Positions 34,546 to 47,301 of a DNA stretch of 64,000 bases are shown here, piece after piece. Each line of letters opens with the position of its first letter. Position 1 is the first letter of the stretch. Both the position numbers and the translations under genes were made by a program. Where the stretch lies: assembly GCA_028829895.1 (NCBI GenBank), contig CM054179.1, positions 32,519,117 to 32,583,116 on the forward strand. The letters are read 5' to 3'. Origin of the DNA: Sinotaia quadrata (lineage: Eukaryota; Mollusca; Gastropoda; Architaenioglossa; Viviparidae). Below the pieces are notes generated by a model that ran no database searches, had not been told where the DNA came from, and saw only the letters and a program-made list of their open reading frames with translations.

Positions 34546-36274
34546 GATAATTGGATTTTGTTAGAGTTGTTGATGATGATGATAAAGAACAAGGTACAGG
34601 AAAGTAGTAGAGTGATGATGAATGGTGGCCTGTTGCTCATTGCGCAGATGTCTTGCCCACAGAGACCTACATTAGTCTGGTAGTCCATGGGCTAATGTCA
34701 TTGTTGGTTTTTGTTGTAGTCATCATCCTGTAGGTTGGAGGATGGAGGGGGGTGTCTTACAGAGCCCAGGCTAGTAGCTCACAAAGTTTGTACCTAGTGT
34801 GTACATATGCCCAGGATGTTCAACCTCACTGATGTTATTTGTTGTTATCATGGCTGTCTCCAGTGTCCTTTGGGATGTGCATAGGTGGGTGCTGGCTACA
34901 GATGATCGAGCAAAACTGGATCATGTCCCCAATGAAAAATCCCCACTGTTGATACTGCTGCCATTGTTGTCATTGCTGTTGTTGGTGTCTTCGGCATTGT
35001 TAAGGTGGTTATTGTGGCTGCTGTTATGTTAGCTTTCTCGATGCAGACTTGTTCAGTTTGTAAAGTTTGTCCTTTGTCTTGTTTATTTTGTTTGTGTTGG
35101 TTATTTTTTGTTGTTTCTTATTATCCTCCTTCTTCGATGTGGTTGTTGTATGGGTCTTTTTTTGTCGGTCAAAGTAGCTGGTGTCTGGGTTTTATTTTCT
35201 TCTGTTGTAGTTGCTGGTGTCTATGAAAAGGCTTCACAATAGGGCAGGTATATCAGAATGGTAAATGAGTACAGTAAATAAGAAGAACTAATAACACACT
35301 AAGATATATATATTTTTATGATTTTCAGAAAGGATGTGAAATATGCAATAAAGATCTTTTACTTTTAGATATAAAGATGAGCATGGTGTAGTTTGTGCTA
35401 ATATTTATAAAATATTGAATAATTTAATCAGGCAGCTGTGAGTTCTGAATATATGTTTAAGATTCTCCTGTTTATGTTATTTTTTCTATATACATCTAGA
35501 TCAGGGGTCAATAAATTAATTTTTATTATCCTGTCCAAAAAGCAACCACAACAGTCTTATTGGGAAGAAAATATCAAAAGAGGCATACAAAAAATAAAAC
35601 ACAGTAATCATTTAGTGACCAACAAAAGCAGACACATGGCAAAAAATAAGAAATAAATAACATGTAACAGCAGAAATAAGTTAAAAGTCCAGGATGATAA
35701 TTTCTGAATGGAGATGTTTATAACTACTTATTTAACATAGTGTCTAAGGAATATTTTCTAAACTACAGTGTTATGGCAATGCATTAGAGACAATAGCTTT
35801 TGACATTAATACCACTGCAAACTGGACAAGATTAAATATGAGGTGAGTGAAAAATGCAGTCAGGCAGTTGTTTCTAAATTCAATATCCCAATTCCCAACA
35901 ATAGCACCATCTTTCACAAGCCAACTTCACTGATAAATTTATTTATATTTATTTATGTTTCTTCAATTTCTATTCTTAGTATGAAATAGTGATAAGGCAT
36001 GAATGGCCATTTAAGTGGAGAGTTTTATATAGTTGTAACATTCTAAGAATAAAAAATAATGTTATATTATTGTTGTTTATATTAATTTATAGTAAATTAA
36101 TATAGCAAAGAGACAACAAACATTTAAACAATATGAGTTGCATTCTAGAACATACCCAAGCATTACCAATCCAAGTAATTATTTCTTTAGTAAATGGTAA
36201 TATAACTGTTCATACAGAAAAGTATGACTGATTTATATTTCCACTAAAAATAAATTCACTCAAAAGTCACAAAC

Positions 36275-36428
36275 CTGTGGCATAAGCAGCATGAAAACCA
36301 CGACCACTGACAGAAAAGTCAGTTCTGTATTTGATCCAAATGATGTTAGTGGTTGAGTTGATGGGATCTGGTATAGTATTTCCACAGAATTTACCAAGCT
36401 GTCTTCCAAAGGCACTAGTATCTCTTAC
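36275..36428 (-). CDS. CUBN-like: Cubilin-like gene, exon for second half of CUB-4
   Basis: Minus-strand exon of 154 nt, acceptor AG at 36,430-36,429, donor GT at 36,274-36,273, phase 0 in and phase 1 out. It encodes VRDTSAFGRQLGKFCGNTIP with the fourth cysteine, then IKYRTDFSVSGRGFHAAY. The third calcium ligand (Asp in RTD) is present. One sequon (NST). The RTDxSVSGRGF block is shared with CUB-6, which suggests those two domains are close relatives. Confidence 0.92.
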
Positions 36429-39022
36429 CTAATGGTTATATTAAAAAAATAAAGCAAGCTAAAATATTCATCCTACATGAAAAAAATGATCCATAATCAA
36501 TCACAATATCCACAAAATTAGTGGCACTCTTATAAATCCTCAAGTATGTATTCCCATTCTTCATTTAATTTAAAGAAAACAAATTTTGTTGTTGCTAAAT
36601 TGTATTCTTTCTTCTCTATATTATTCTATTATTCACTAGTAATACATATTCTTCAGTTGTAGCTAAAATAAATTTTATTTGGTGTTTTTCTATTATTTGT
36701 TATACTGAATTTAGTTGGTCTTTTTTGTTACAGGCATCCCTCAATTTCCAAGATACCAATTTATTAATTTTCACTAGTATAGGGCTATCACTTAGTATGC
36801 CTGAATGAACATAGTTGAATTTGCATATCTCCACCTAATATTTTTCATGTGTGCATGGAACTGGCAGTTGTTTGAGCTTGCTACCAAAACTTTATGTGTG
36901 GAATTGGAATTTTAAAACTGTTGAGCAGCATTTATTAATGAGCTGTATGGCCATGCAGAGGGAACATTGGTCTCCGCCTGAGGATCCAAGATCAAATATA
37001 AAACCAAACAGTATATACACATAATTTAAATAGACAATAGACATATATGTATAGGTCCATCTACTGTTCAAATGTTTGTACAAATACTTGCAAGAAGTGA
37101 GTCAAAACAACATTCCCTCTATCAGAAATAATTCATAATAATGTGGTTTGTTATGACTGATTCTACTGAATAAGTAGAAGATATCATACTATATGTTAGA
37201 AGACAATAGATTGTCAGCCATGCAAACATATAAATTACTGTCATGAACAACAACTTGACCCTTCTATGCTCAAGAATATTTTAGTTATTGTTAAAATATT
37301 TCTGAAGTATTAATATCTTTAAAAATCATTTGAATTTTTATTACATATGGCAATAGATGGAGAGGAGTGTAAGAACTTTACTAAATGTTTTGTATACATA
37401 AAAAAATGAATAACCCTATTGTTTTTTGTTTTGTTGTTTACTGTCCAAGATTCCCACCCCACCCTCCAAGTCTGAGTTTGTCCAATTTTCAAAACTGACA
37501 ATAAAAATATTTTCAAAACATTTATGGTATTATTACTGGTTGACTCAACATACAGGGAATGTGGCAATAACTTAACTGTGACAACAATGATCTTGTTCAG
37601 GGCCATAATTAGGGTCATATCATAAACAAAGCAACAGGATCAAATCAGATGCACATCACTGATTATATACCCTTTTTTTTAAATAGTTTCCACAAAACAA
37701 GCAGAGCATGATCAGAGTGTAGAGCACAATATATAAATACTAAATATGAAGCAGGATAACTTTCTAAGATAGTGATATTGAGTGAGACACCTTCGCAATG
37801 GTCAAGAATAGTACAGTTCTCCAGAAACCCCACTTAGAAAATTTTTTAAAAACATATAAACACTATTGTAAAAGACACAATTTCTTAACTAGAATGTGTG
37901 TGTCATAGTTATTTCAGATGAAATGCAATTTTTCTATTATCATGAAGTTTTAGTGTCAGCCAAAATTAGCAGTGATTATACATAATTTAGCCTAGTTTCA
38001 TCACACATTATTATCTATGCTATACTTTGTAACAATAAAGCAATATTTTAAAACAATTTTAAAAAAGAATTTAAACAATTATGCATGTCTTACTCGGGCC
38101 CCTCGTTCTTTTCCATACATACATGTTTTGACTTAAGTCAATGCTTGATGTGTAAATCAATGCTTGCTGTGTGCTTTTGTACTGTTCAGATATTCTTTCT
38201 GATTTTGAAACCAACACATACTGATTTTAAAACTGAAAACAAAACATTTTTCTGTTAGATATCTATGTTTTCATGAAAATTTCCTTTGTTCCTTTCTTTT
38301 GTGTTACTACTTTTTTTTAAAAATTAGTATGGGATATTAAACTTTATATTCTAATTTTACTTTGTTCTTTTCTTTGTGCTACTACTTTTGTTTTTATATG
38401 GAATATTAAACTTTATATTCTAATACAATTCAGATCTGATCATGCTTTAGATTAGTGTAATCTCTGTTCCAGAATATATATAATTTTTACTTCAACTATA
38501 TTTTATTTGTGTCTGTGTGTGCTTGTAGAAAAAAAAGAATATTAACTTCTACTAATGTTGTAAACATTCCTAAAAACTGCCCAATAATATATATATAAGT
38601 AAGTATGTTGTTAACCAGAAATATTCTTTTGGAATAAAAAATGCATGTTCAAATTACTAAAAAAATATTATTTGTAAAGAGATATCCCTGCCTAACTTAC
38701 CTGTGCTTTATCTTTATACAATAGGCTTATATGAAATTATAAATAATCAGTTTTAAACAATTTGCTTGCTAATAAAAATTCATATCTTTCTAGTAACTGA
38801 TAATAAATAACTACTGATAATACTAATATATTTTTAGCAGCTACAACTCACTGCAATACAGCTCCAAGGTCATAATTATCAATTAGAACATTGGCCAGTG
38901 ACAGCTAAATTTGGTGTTTTCCACACATCTGTGAAAAAGCAGTAGCAATAACTAACAAATTATAACCTCAAAAAGAATTAACAGTAATTATCTTGAGAAA
39001 GAAAAATTTTCATTTTCTTAAC
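36429..39022 (-). other. 2.6 kb intron within CUB-4
   Basis: AT-rich. A tandem-like duplication of about 70 bp lies near 38,290-38,425 (shared TATTAAACTTTATATTCTAA). Nothing else recognisable; the open frames at 36,892-37,083 and 37,319-37,618 (minus) lack known domains. Confidence 0.8.
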
Positions 39023-39204
39023 CTCCAAATAATCAAAGTTGCACTGGTTGTGGGACTCCACATCAAAATCAAGGAAAAATAGTTGAATGATGCTTCCATG
39101 GGAAATTCTTATTGTCCAGAAACACTCTGAATTATGGGTATATGGAGCTGGGTAATTAGGAGAGATGAAACTTCCAGTAGGTGTTGTCAAATCTCCTCCA
39201 CATC
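39023..39204 (-). CDS. CUBN-like: Cubilin-like gene, exon for first half of CUB-4
   Basis: Minus-strand exon of 182 nt, acceptor AG at 39,206-39,205, donor GT at 39,022-39,021, phase 1 in and phase 0 out. It encodes CGGDLTT, SPNYPAPY, the second cysteine in ECFWTI, then FLDFDVESHNQCNFDYLE with the third cysteine. Both first-half calcium ligands, Glu (DVE) and Asp (NFD), are present. The frame reads on for about 15 codons past the donor, which is ordinary read-through into intron. Confidence 0.95.
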
Positions 39205-40204
39205 CTGATCAAATTAAAAGTAAAAATAATAATGGAAAAAACAAAACAAAACAAAAATGAAAAATGAAAAACTAGAAAAGAAATGAAAAACAGTACAGCA
39301 ATAGAGTTTTACAAAGATTTTCTTCACTTGTTTAATACACTTGATATCAGTCACAAGAAAAATGTTGATGTCATCAGATCCGAACACTATATCATACTTA
39401 AGAATAAAACAGTGGGAATGCAAACACTAAATAAATAAAGAAAAAATATATTACACTTATGTACACTTATAATATCCACACATCTCTAAAATACAATGAC
39501 AGTCACATAAAATACAAACAAATATTTTTTTTATGCTTCAACATTCAATATCATGTTATTATTTAATTTTAAAAAGTAATTTTATCAATTAAAATTATAA
39601 ACATAAACATACAATTATTATCCACCTACCTAAAAATGGTGAAAGTTTTATAATTTTATTTGAATATATAAAGAAGCTATATGAATTTCAATACTAGTAT
39701 GTGTTGCTCATATAGGGTGAAAGGTGATGTGAGAAACCACCAGCTTCAATGTTATTCTCTCCTACAAGTGAATACAACAAATTTGTGTTCTTGCAATGAT
39801 AATTCCCATTCCGTCAACCTGATAAACTGTTTTAATGGCTCTGTATAAATACATCAAAAGTTTGTAATATGTCTATAGGAAAATCTTTGGTAATCATGGG
39901 TAAAATTAAAATATGTCTACTGCCTTCAGAGTGACAAGATATTCCCTTTAGTATATTGATATGGAAGATCTTCATTACAATCAGATTAACCCAGTTGTTT
40001 TGTTTGTTTCAAAAATTTTGCTTGAAATGGAAAAAAATATTTTGAGGAAAAATTATCAATTTTCTAAATATTTAGAAAGTAAAAAAAATAGGGTAAATAT
40101 AGAAAATAAGGTAAAAACTGCACTGTAATCCTAAAATTCAAAGCTAACTCGGAAACATTTAAATGTTCGAAAGTAATGTTGTACACAAAAATTATAATCT
40201 TTAC
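39205..40204 (-). other. 1.0 kb intron between CUB-3 and CUB-4
   Basis: Exactly 1,000 bp between acceptor and donor coordinates, AT-rich, phase 1. No element or conserved feature recognised. Confidence 0.85.
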
Positions 40205-40365
40205 CTGTTGATGTACCATCAAAGAATAATTGGAAACCAGTAGCAGAAGAAGAGCTATCTGAATGAAATCGAAGCCAAATACTGTTGCTGTGTGAGATTA
40301 TAGGGTTTCTGACTGATGATCCACAAAATCTTCCATAAAGTGGGGAATCTGAATAACCACCATTT
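40205..40365 (-). CDS. CUBN-like: Cubilin-like gene, exon for second half of CUB-3
   Basis: Minus-strand exon of 161 nt, acceptor AG at 40,367-40,366, donor GT at 40,204-40,203. It enters in phase 2 (the first base completes an Arg codon) and leaves in phase 1. It encodes NGGYSDSPLYGRFCGSSV with the fourth cysteine, then IWLRFHSDSSSSATGF. The third calcium ligand (Asp in HSD) is present. Phase 2 entry differs from the phase 0 used in most of the other domains. Confidence 0.93.
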
Positions 40366-43300
40366 CTGAAATGAAAGCAATTGTTTGTTTTTTTCAAATA
40401 AGGTCATGCAAAAGACAACCAGATAAGGAACTGGCATCATATCAAGCAAATTATATTCTTACAAGATGTAATTCAAAAGATACAGTTGTAAATTTTGAAA
40501 TTGTACAACCTATCATATATATATATCATTTGAAAAATTCATTATGTACATGACTCACAAAACCCCTTCTCCAATAACTTTGTCAGTTATCAGTACATTC
40601 TTGACTGACTGTTGTTTTGATATCCTTGTCTTCCTGAATCATCTAAATGTTGTAATCAGAAACTTTAGAACTTTAAAATTTATTTCTTGAATAAAAGAAC
40701 ACAAAAAAATTATCACTACCACCATTGCCACCACTTCCAATGTTTTCATTATCACTGCCTGCCTGATTTTGTTAGCTCAATTTTGTTGAATAATTTGATC
40801 TATGAAAAATACCAATTTTATCTCATCTATGCCTATGCTTACTGGTTGGTACAAATATTTTTATTATACTTTAGGTATTAACAATATTAGGTATCTGTTT
40901 TCATATCCCAATTTGTTAACAAGCATTTTAGGCAATAGAATGTAGTGATTGTTCCACAGTAAATACTGGTAAGACACTATCAAATGCAAAATATTGGTAA
41001 GACATTTTAGAGCCTGAAGTGCTTAAATGCATGCAAATATTTAAAAATATATCCAAAAAGTACCCATTAATAAATGACTGTTCAAATGAATCTCTTTAAA
41101 ATAAATTATTTAAGTCATTCTGAATAACACTCAAATGTGATAATGATGGAAATCCCATATGCTTTGTTTATTTAATTTATCATTAAATTTTTTTAAAATT
41201 CTACATGTACTCCCAAAAATATATTTTAAATGGGTACAATTAAAAAAAATTATAACTTTTTCCTTAAAATTTTTTAAACAGGCATATGTTCCTTTGTGTG
41301 GCTTGTCCAGTAGTTAATAAATACTACATATATATTTTTAAAATTCATGTATGAAATATTTAATGAATTTCTGTAAAAGTGAAGATCATGATGCAGTACT
41401 TCAATGGCTCATTATTCTGAAATGTGAAAATCCTTCAAATGAAGTCTAAAGAAATACCTTGATCAATATATTTCTAAATAAAACACTTGGTGTGCTTCAC
41501 AAAAATTTGTCTAAAATTAAAAATAAAAAACAGTGGAATGGAGACTGGACAAAAATGTAGACAAATCATAGGCAAATTGTTGTGGTTTGCATAAATCATT
41601 ACAATATTTGTAAGTTCATTTGCAGATATTAACATTATTTGTTGTTATATTGCATTTATTTTATATTATTGGTATTTCTATTAAAATGCCAGACTGCATA
41701 AAACTTCTGGTTTCCTGAGGTGGGGAGTAGGCAGGTCTGCAATTGTTTATGAAGTTTCTAATAATCTCAAAAAATACAAAAACATGAAATACAGAATCAA
41801 ATTAAATTACGCAAGCACTGCACTGTTCTTTACACTTGTCATTTAAAACCAAATAGTCAAATTAATCTTGCTTTGTTTATGAATGAAAGTTTTTGCAAAG
41901 AGCTTCAGACTTTAAATAATGCTAGCACTCATAGTACTCCATAGTAATCATAGGTTGATATATGAGTGCTAAAAGTCTGAATTAATAATAAAAGGTAAAG
42001 AAATCAACACCCTTGATGATAATTTTGCAAATATTTTTCTAGAAGGCGCTCCAGTATTTGATAGTGCACATGCTGAGCTGTTGTAAATGCAGATAGTAGC
42101 CTGGATAAAAGTGGCAAGAACAACTGATGCAGATAACTTTCCAAGAAGCCAACCACCAAAGAGACTGAAACAAGATGGTAGATTTACAAGCTAAGGTGTT
42201 GCTGTTTGTTATGATAATGGATTTATCATTAGTGAGGCATTTGAAGTTCACAGTGCAAAATAATATTGATGGAGCAGTATGGAAATAAGAATATTTTGAA
42301 GTGGGGTGATAGCATAGACTCTGATGATATGAATGCCAAGTTTGTTTTTAAATGGGGCTGAACAATGGAGATAACCAATGGAAGAACCTGGGCAGCTGCT
42401 GACTTTAGAGTTTTGCAAGAAGAATTTTCCTATTTATAAAATTATGTATTGTAACTGGTATATTACTTATTTTTCTCTATCAATATGAAGTTACTGGGAT
42501 TAAGTGTATTACCTCTGTTCGAGACTTAATATTAATTTAAGCATATATTTTGTTACTACATGATGCTTATTGTATGTGTGTGTTATTGTGCATATTCATT
42601 AATTGAAATAAAACAAAAATGAAATGATCTTTTATTCATACTCATAGCCTATATTGTTATTATATAAATATGTTAATATTTCTTTAAATCATGTACACAT
42701 ATGCAGAGAACTGTTTTAAGAATAAAGTTTTCTTGCACACTTTCCGTGATTAATACTTGGTGAAACTTTCGGAATAAAACGATATATTTTGGTCTTTTTT
42801 TTAGTGTGTGTGGTGATATAATTAGCAATGGCATGGGTTCAACATTTTTATGTTGTATCTTTGATGTATGTATTCGTATAGAGTGCTTTTAAACCAATCA
42901 TGCAGTTTTAATACGGTTTTAAGTATTAAATTTTGTATTATAAAATATTAAAACAAATAAAAGGTTGAACAAATCTTTTGTTTAGTTACATGTATAACAT
43001 CTTGCTGGTCATTTTAATAGGTGAACCATAACTGTGTTATGTATAGTTTCAGAGACAATTTATCCAGTTTAATTTTCTTCATAAATAGAAATATTATAAT
43101 AAAATTAAAAATGTTAATTAAATAAATGATTAAACATAACTTATATATTTAGATAGAGCACAATTTGCTGATCATTTTGATATGTGAACCAGCTCTGTAT
43201 GTTGTATAGTTTTAGAGATATGACAATTTCCATTTTTACGTTTTCTCTATAACACTTGGTTACTGCTCTTTTTTGGTTAAAATTTGTTGAAATGGCCATT

Positions 43301-43837
43301 TTCAGCATCAAATAATTTCTTCAATATTGTTGCTATGCCTTTGGGCATTAACCACATAGCAAATGAATTAATAATATGCATTCTGGATATACTTTGTTCT
43401 TTAGTTGATTATGCTATGATGCCATGAATATTTCAGTTTGTTGCATTTTGTAAGCAATTTTATGAAACAAAAGCATGTTTTCCTTTGTAATTTATAATAA
43501 ACTGAAATTTAATTTCTGCATTTTGTCTTTTTTCTTGTTGTCTGTGATTATGTTAATTTTAAATTTTGGACTGTTGATCAGTGTGGTTTATATTTTACTT
43601 GTACTAAACTTGACAATTGCAGATTGGTTACGTCTAAAAAAATGATGATCGCAAATTATGACACTAAATTGACAATATCTCAAAAAGTATTTTAGCTATC
43701 ATCAAAATTTTTTCTGTACAACCTTATTTCATCAGAACACATATTTTGAGCATAAAACATTTGTACAATATCAAGTAGAAAAAATGAGCGAGACTACCTA
43801 ATAAAAATGCAAGAGGGTAGACTTGAATTTTCTTAGT

Positions 43838-44011
43838 CAGGGGTGCAGAAACTTTTTATTCCAGAGGGCCAAATTTCCAATTGATAGTGCATGGAGGGCC
43901 ACAAGTCAGATTGCACATGGATGGTTCAGTAAAAAAAACACCCCCAAAATAAATAAAGTCCCCCAGAGGCCAAACAGAGCCCTGTCTTGGGCCATGGTTT
44001 GTGCACCCCTG
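43838..44011. mobile_element. hAT-type miniature element, 174 bp
   Basis: The left end CAGGGGTGCAGAAACTTTTT and the right end read inward as CAGGGGTGCACAAACCATGG are imperfect inverted repeats; GAGGGCC motifs lie just inside. The flanks TTCTTAGT (43,830-43,837) and ATCTTAGT (44,012-44,019) form an 8-bp target duplication with one change. There is no coding capacity. The ends differ from the hAT element at 20,942, so it belongs to another hAT family. Confidence 0.85.
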
Positions 44012-44784
44012 ATCTTAGTGGTGTGCTTACATATTTACTTAATTTTTCATGTTTTAAATTATAGCTTTCTACAGCAGCATTATGTGTGTTTGCTGTGCTT
44101 TAAATGATTTGTAGGCCTATAGATTTGTGGATAGTCCTTTTTTTTAAATTTTTTTTTACTACAGTTCTAGTCATGATGTAGAGAGTTAAATCCACAGGAG
44201 GTTTAAGAAAATCATTAGATGTGGAGTATGAAAGTAGGGGTTGCAAGTGTGTATAATATATAAATGAATATTTAATACACCGTAGAACAGTGTACCACTA
44301 AAGTCTGAAATACATAGTATGAATGCCATTTATATACTTTAAATTAAATTAATGTGTATTTTTTATTAGTAATATTCATATATTGTCTCTCAGCCATAAG
44401 CCTTAGTTTTTTCTTGTTCTTTTCAAATTACAAACTTCTGCCTGCTGAAATAACTCGTAGAGAAAAAAAGGCATATGTGCCACTTAATGTTTTAAAAATT
44501 CAAGTTTAATTCTGACAAGTTTTAAAATATCTCAGACAATCAGCTCTTTGAAATTTTGTTTAAATTATTTATTTTGTTCAGTTTTATTTTGTTTTCATTG
44601 TCTGGAGAAGTGTACATATATAGATAAATACATTTACAAACAGCTTCCTTAAAAATAAATTATTACAAGGTCTGGTCATGTTTATTTTGTCAAACCATAC
44701 ATGTTACAAATATATTGTTATTAATATCAGCATGCTTGCAAATTTTTATATTATAACAGTGATATTCTTCTATGATTTAACTTT

Positions 44785-45082
44785 CAGTAAATTGTCATAA
44801 ATATATCATTGATGTTAAAACATTCAGAACTCATTGTAGTACACTGTCATAAGTATATCATTGATGTAAAAAAATACAGTATTCATTGTAGTACACTGTC
44901 ATAAGTATATCTTTGATGTAAAAAGCATTCAGTACTCATTGTAGTACACTGTCATAAATATATCACTGATGTAAAAACATTCAGTACTCATTGTAGCACA
45001 CTGTCATACGTATATCATTGATGTAAAAACATTCAGTACTCATTGTAGCATACTGTCATACGTATATCATTACCGTAAAAAC
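44785..45082. repeat. Minisatellite, 52-bp unit, about 5.5 copies
   Basis: Tandem units share ACTCATTGTAG-ACACTGTCAT, then A-GTATATCATTGATGTAAAA. Successive units differ by a few bases and the first is partial and most diverged, as expected for a growing tandem array. Confidence 0.93.
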
Positions 45083-45470
45083 TTATAAGAGAAAAGTGGT
45101 TGAGTTCTGAGTGAAAGTTCTGTTGTGATATGTTGCAGACTATATTTTATTAATTATTCTGAATAATATTTTGTGTAGAGTTTATTGCTAGTTTTGTAAA
45201 TGATTCATGATATCTAATCTAGTTTGCAAACAAAGAATACCATTAGTAAGGACATTGTTACATGAGTGTTGGGAAATTATAACTAAATATTTAGACACTG
45301 TAAAACTAATATATATGAAGTGTACATAGAAATTATACTAACTGCGCATTTAAAAAAAATATGAAGAATGAAATTTTATCAAAGACCAAAACACTGCAAG
45401 CATTTACTACATTATAATACTGAGCCTGCATACATTAGGAAAACTGCAAGACAGAAATAACCTTAATTAC

Positions 45471-45657
45471 CTGATATCCAAATAATCATATGAACAATCA
45501 ATGTTTGCTTCCAAAGCAAATTCAGTAAAGTTGATTCTAATCTGGTTTCCAGCAGTTACAATTATGGTCCATATGCAATCACGATCATCTGGGTAGTTCC
45601 TTGGAAAATCTGGACTAGTTATAATACCTGTGCTCTGAGTCAATGTTCTTCCACATG
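45471..45657 (-). CDS. CUBN-like: Cubilin-like gene, exon for first half of CUB-3
   Basis: Minus-strand exon of 187 nt, acceptor AG at 45,659-45,658, donor GT at 45,470-45,469. It enters in phase 1 and leaves in phase 2, splitting an Arg codon (AG|A) that is completed at 40,365. It encodes CGRTLTQ, SPDFPRNYP, the second cysteine in DCIWTI, and FTEFALEANIDCSYDYLDI. Calcium ligands Glu (ALE) and Asp (SYD) are present. One sequon (NFT). The intron falls one codon plus two bases later than in the standard pairs. Confidence 0.95.
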
Positions 45658-46278
45658 CTGGATAAACATAAGTGAAAATGTACCAAGTAATAAAACTTTC
45701 AAAAATGTATTGTTGAATGCATAATGCACTAAAATATTTGGCAATAAGACATGAACAATGATATTTTATTTGAGGCAAACTGAGGCCAGGTATTCTATAA
45801 TATGAGCCTTAACCTTAACATGCCTATTTCAATGCCTTCATTTGTAATGTTTATAGAATGGCATGACAGTAAATGACTGTCAAGTATGCGGTGATAAGTC
45901 CTGACCAAGAAAACCTGGAGGGAAAATGTGATGGGTCAGACACTAATGCTTAACACAGCCCTTTTCACTTGCCTCTGTGAGTGTTATATTAGTGGGCAGA
46001 CATCATATACATGGAGTGCCTTGACAAATGGGATCAGGAGGTGCTGTTTTGTTTCAATATTGTATGAGTAAACATTGTCAGTACTAATGTATAATGATGT
46101 GTTATTGTGTAATTTTTAATCGTTCTCTTTACTATGTTGTGCATTTATTAATTATCATAGACATTTATATATCCAGGTAGGAAATATTTTATATTTTTAA
46201 TTGACATATTTTTATATGATGAATAATGTTATTGCATTTGTGTATTTTTTAATTCATGTGTGTGTGAATGCTTTTCCT

Positions 46279-46800
46279 TTAGCCCACCAATATAGATTTT
46301 ATTTTATTATAGGTGAAGTAGATGGAGATCCAGAGTGGTAGTACCCGGGTCATAAACATAGAGACAATACTGACGAACGATGATGATGGACGGCAGTCAC
46401 GATAACAGATTTGACAACGCCTGGTTGCTGTTACATTGTCTTTATTTGCAGATAGACCCTCTCGGACCCTCTCACTCAAATGTTGTTTTTGTGTTGTTGT
46501 TCCGCTATTTAGTAGTTCCGATAACAATGCGCCCACAGGGATTGCGTTAGAACTTTTCATCTTGTCGATGTTTTCGGTTCTTGAAAGATTCCTGTGGGGC
46601 CTTCCTCCTATCTCTTGTATTCAAGGAGGGTAGAGGGTGGTGTTCGTGCATTGTGTTGTATCTCTATGTCTGACCGTGTGTTTGTGTGTGTGTGTGTGTT
46701 TTTTTGTTTTGTTTTTCCTCTTAGGGTTTTTTCAGAGCCGCCTTGTGTGTGTTGATGTGTGCACTATACCAGCGAGTTTGAGACTTACCAGCCTTTGTGC
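46279..46800 (-). repeat. GC-richer duplicated block, copy 1
   Basis: The part 46,487-46,780 matches 47,299-47,612 in direct orientation. Shared blocks are GAACTTTTCATCTTG-CGATG, CCTGTGGGGCCTTCCTCCTA, TCTCTTGTATTCA, TTTTCCTCTTAGG and CCAGCGAGTTTGAGA. On the minus strand both copies contain the same short frame start, MKSSNAIPVGA. Base composition is well above the AT-rich background. It may be untranslated or promoter sequence of a retrotransposon; not proven. Confidence 0.6.
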
Positions 46801-46839
46801 CCGCGGATCCCATCGCTCTGTCTGTGTATGATGTTTCGC

Positions 46840-47301
46840 TTATGTCCGCCATCGGTGGCCCGTCTGGCGAAGATTAGAGCTGGCAGGTTTTCGTTTTCCG
46901 TTCATGCCCGCTCGTAGACCGTTGCCCACGTCGGATAGCCGTAGCATGGATTTGCTGGCCAGGAACGAGCATGCGGTGTGTGCGTATTTTTCATCGGTGG
47001 TCCGTAGCGAAGAGTGCATTTCTGTTGCAATCCGTCTGTGCCCACTAGTAGGCCGCCCATCGTCGGTAAGCCGTATCATGAAATTGCTGGCTGTGTAGTG
47101 AGCACCCGGCGCGTGTGTGTTCTGTGTGTCGCATGTTTCTTCGTCTGTAGTCCGTTGCGAAGTATTAAGTTGTTGTTGCTTTCCGTCTGTGCCTGCTAGT
47201 AGGCTGCTACCATCGTCGGAAAGCCGTAACGTGGGATTGCTGGCCGGAATGTGTGTGCATTGTGTGTTGAATGTGATGAGTGAATGAATGAATGATACCA
47301 A
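46840..47301 (-). repeat. Three degenerate tandem units with an open 153-codon frame
   Basis: Three units of roughly 130-155 bp share CCGTCTGTGCC or CCGTTCATGCC, GTCGG-AAGCCGTA and TTGCTGGC. On the minus strand an ATG frame runs through all three, giving repeating peptides: LRLSDDGSSLLAG, IRLTDDGRPTSG, LRLSDVGNGLRAG, each followed by a LRTTDE or SQRTTDE-like motif in the first two. The distances between units are multiples of three. I recognise no domain. It could be a repetitive coding stretch or a frame kept open by repeat structure; the second is likelier in this mobile-element setting. Confidence 0.45.

Larger units (their letters stand above)
29203..36274 (-). other. 7.1 kb intron between CUB-4 and CUB-5
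   Basis: Phase 1 intron holding a 54-bp tandem duplication, the best copy of repeat family X and an old paired repeat (33,600-34,545), listed separately. Around 34,560-35,230 the sequence is GT-rich with TTGTTG/TGATGA simplicity and short frames that look like low-complexity artefacts. A hAT-like start CAGGGGTCAA appears near 35,505 without a partner. 35,700-36,270 shows nothing nameable. Confidence 0.8.
40366..45470 (-). other. 5.1 kb intron within CUB-3
   Basis: Phase 2 intron. It holds a hAT miniature element (43,838-44,011) and a minisatellite (44,785-45,082), listed separately. Two related segments (about 42,990-43,070 and 43,158-43,235) share GATGGT- or TGCTGATCATTTT-like blocks and GTGAACCA, an old partial duplication. 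40,400-42,950 and 44,020-44,780 show nothing else I can name. Confidence 0.8.

Noticed and set aside
34799..35226. Two Leu/Val/Cys-rich plus frames resembling membrane proteins
   Set aside because: They come from TTG/TGT-rich low-complexity sequence, are short, and have no consistent partner or motif.
35505..35530. Third hAT element starting CAGGGGTCAA
   Set aside because: No matching inverted end or 8-bp flank was found nearby.
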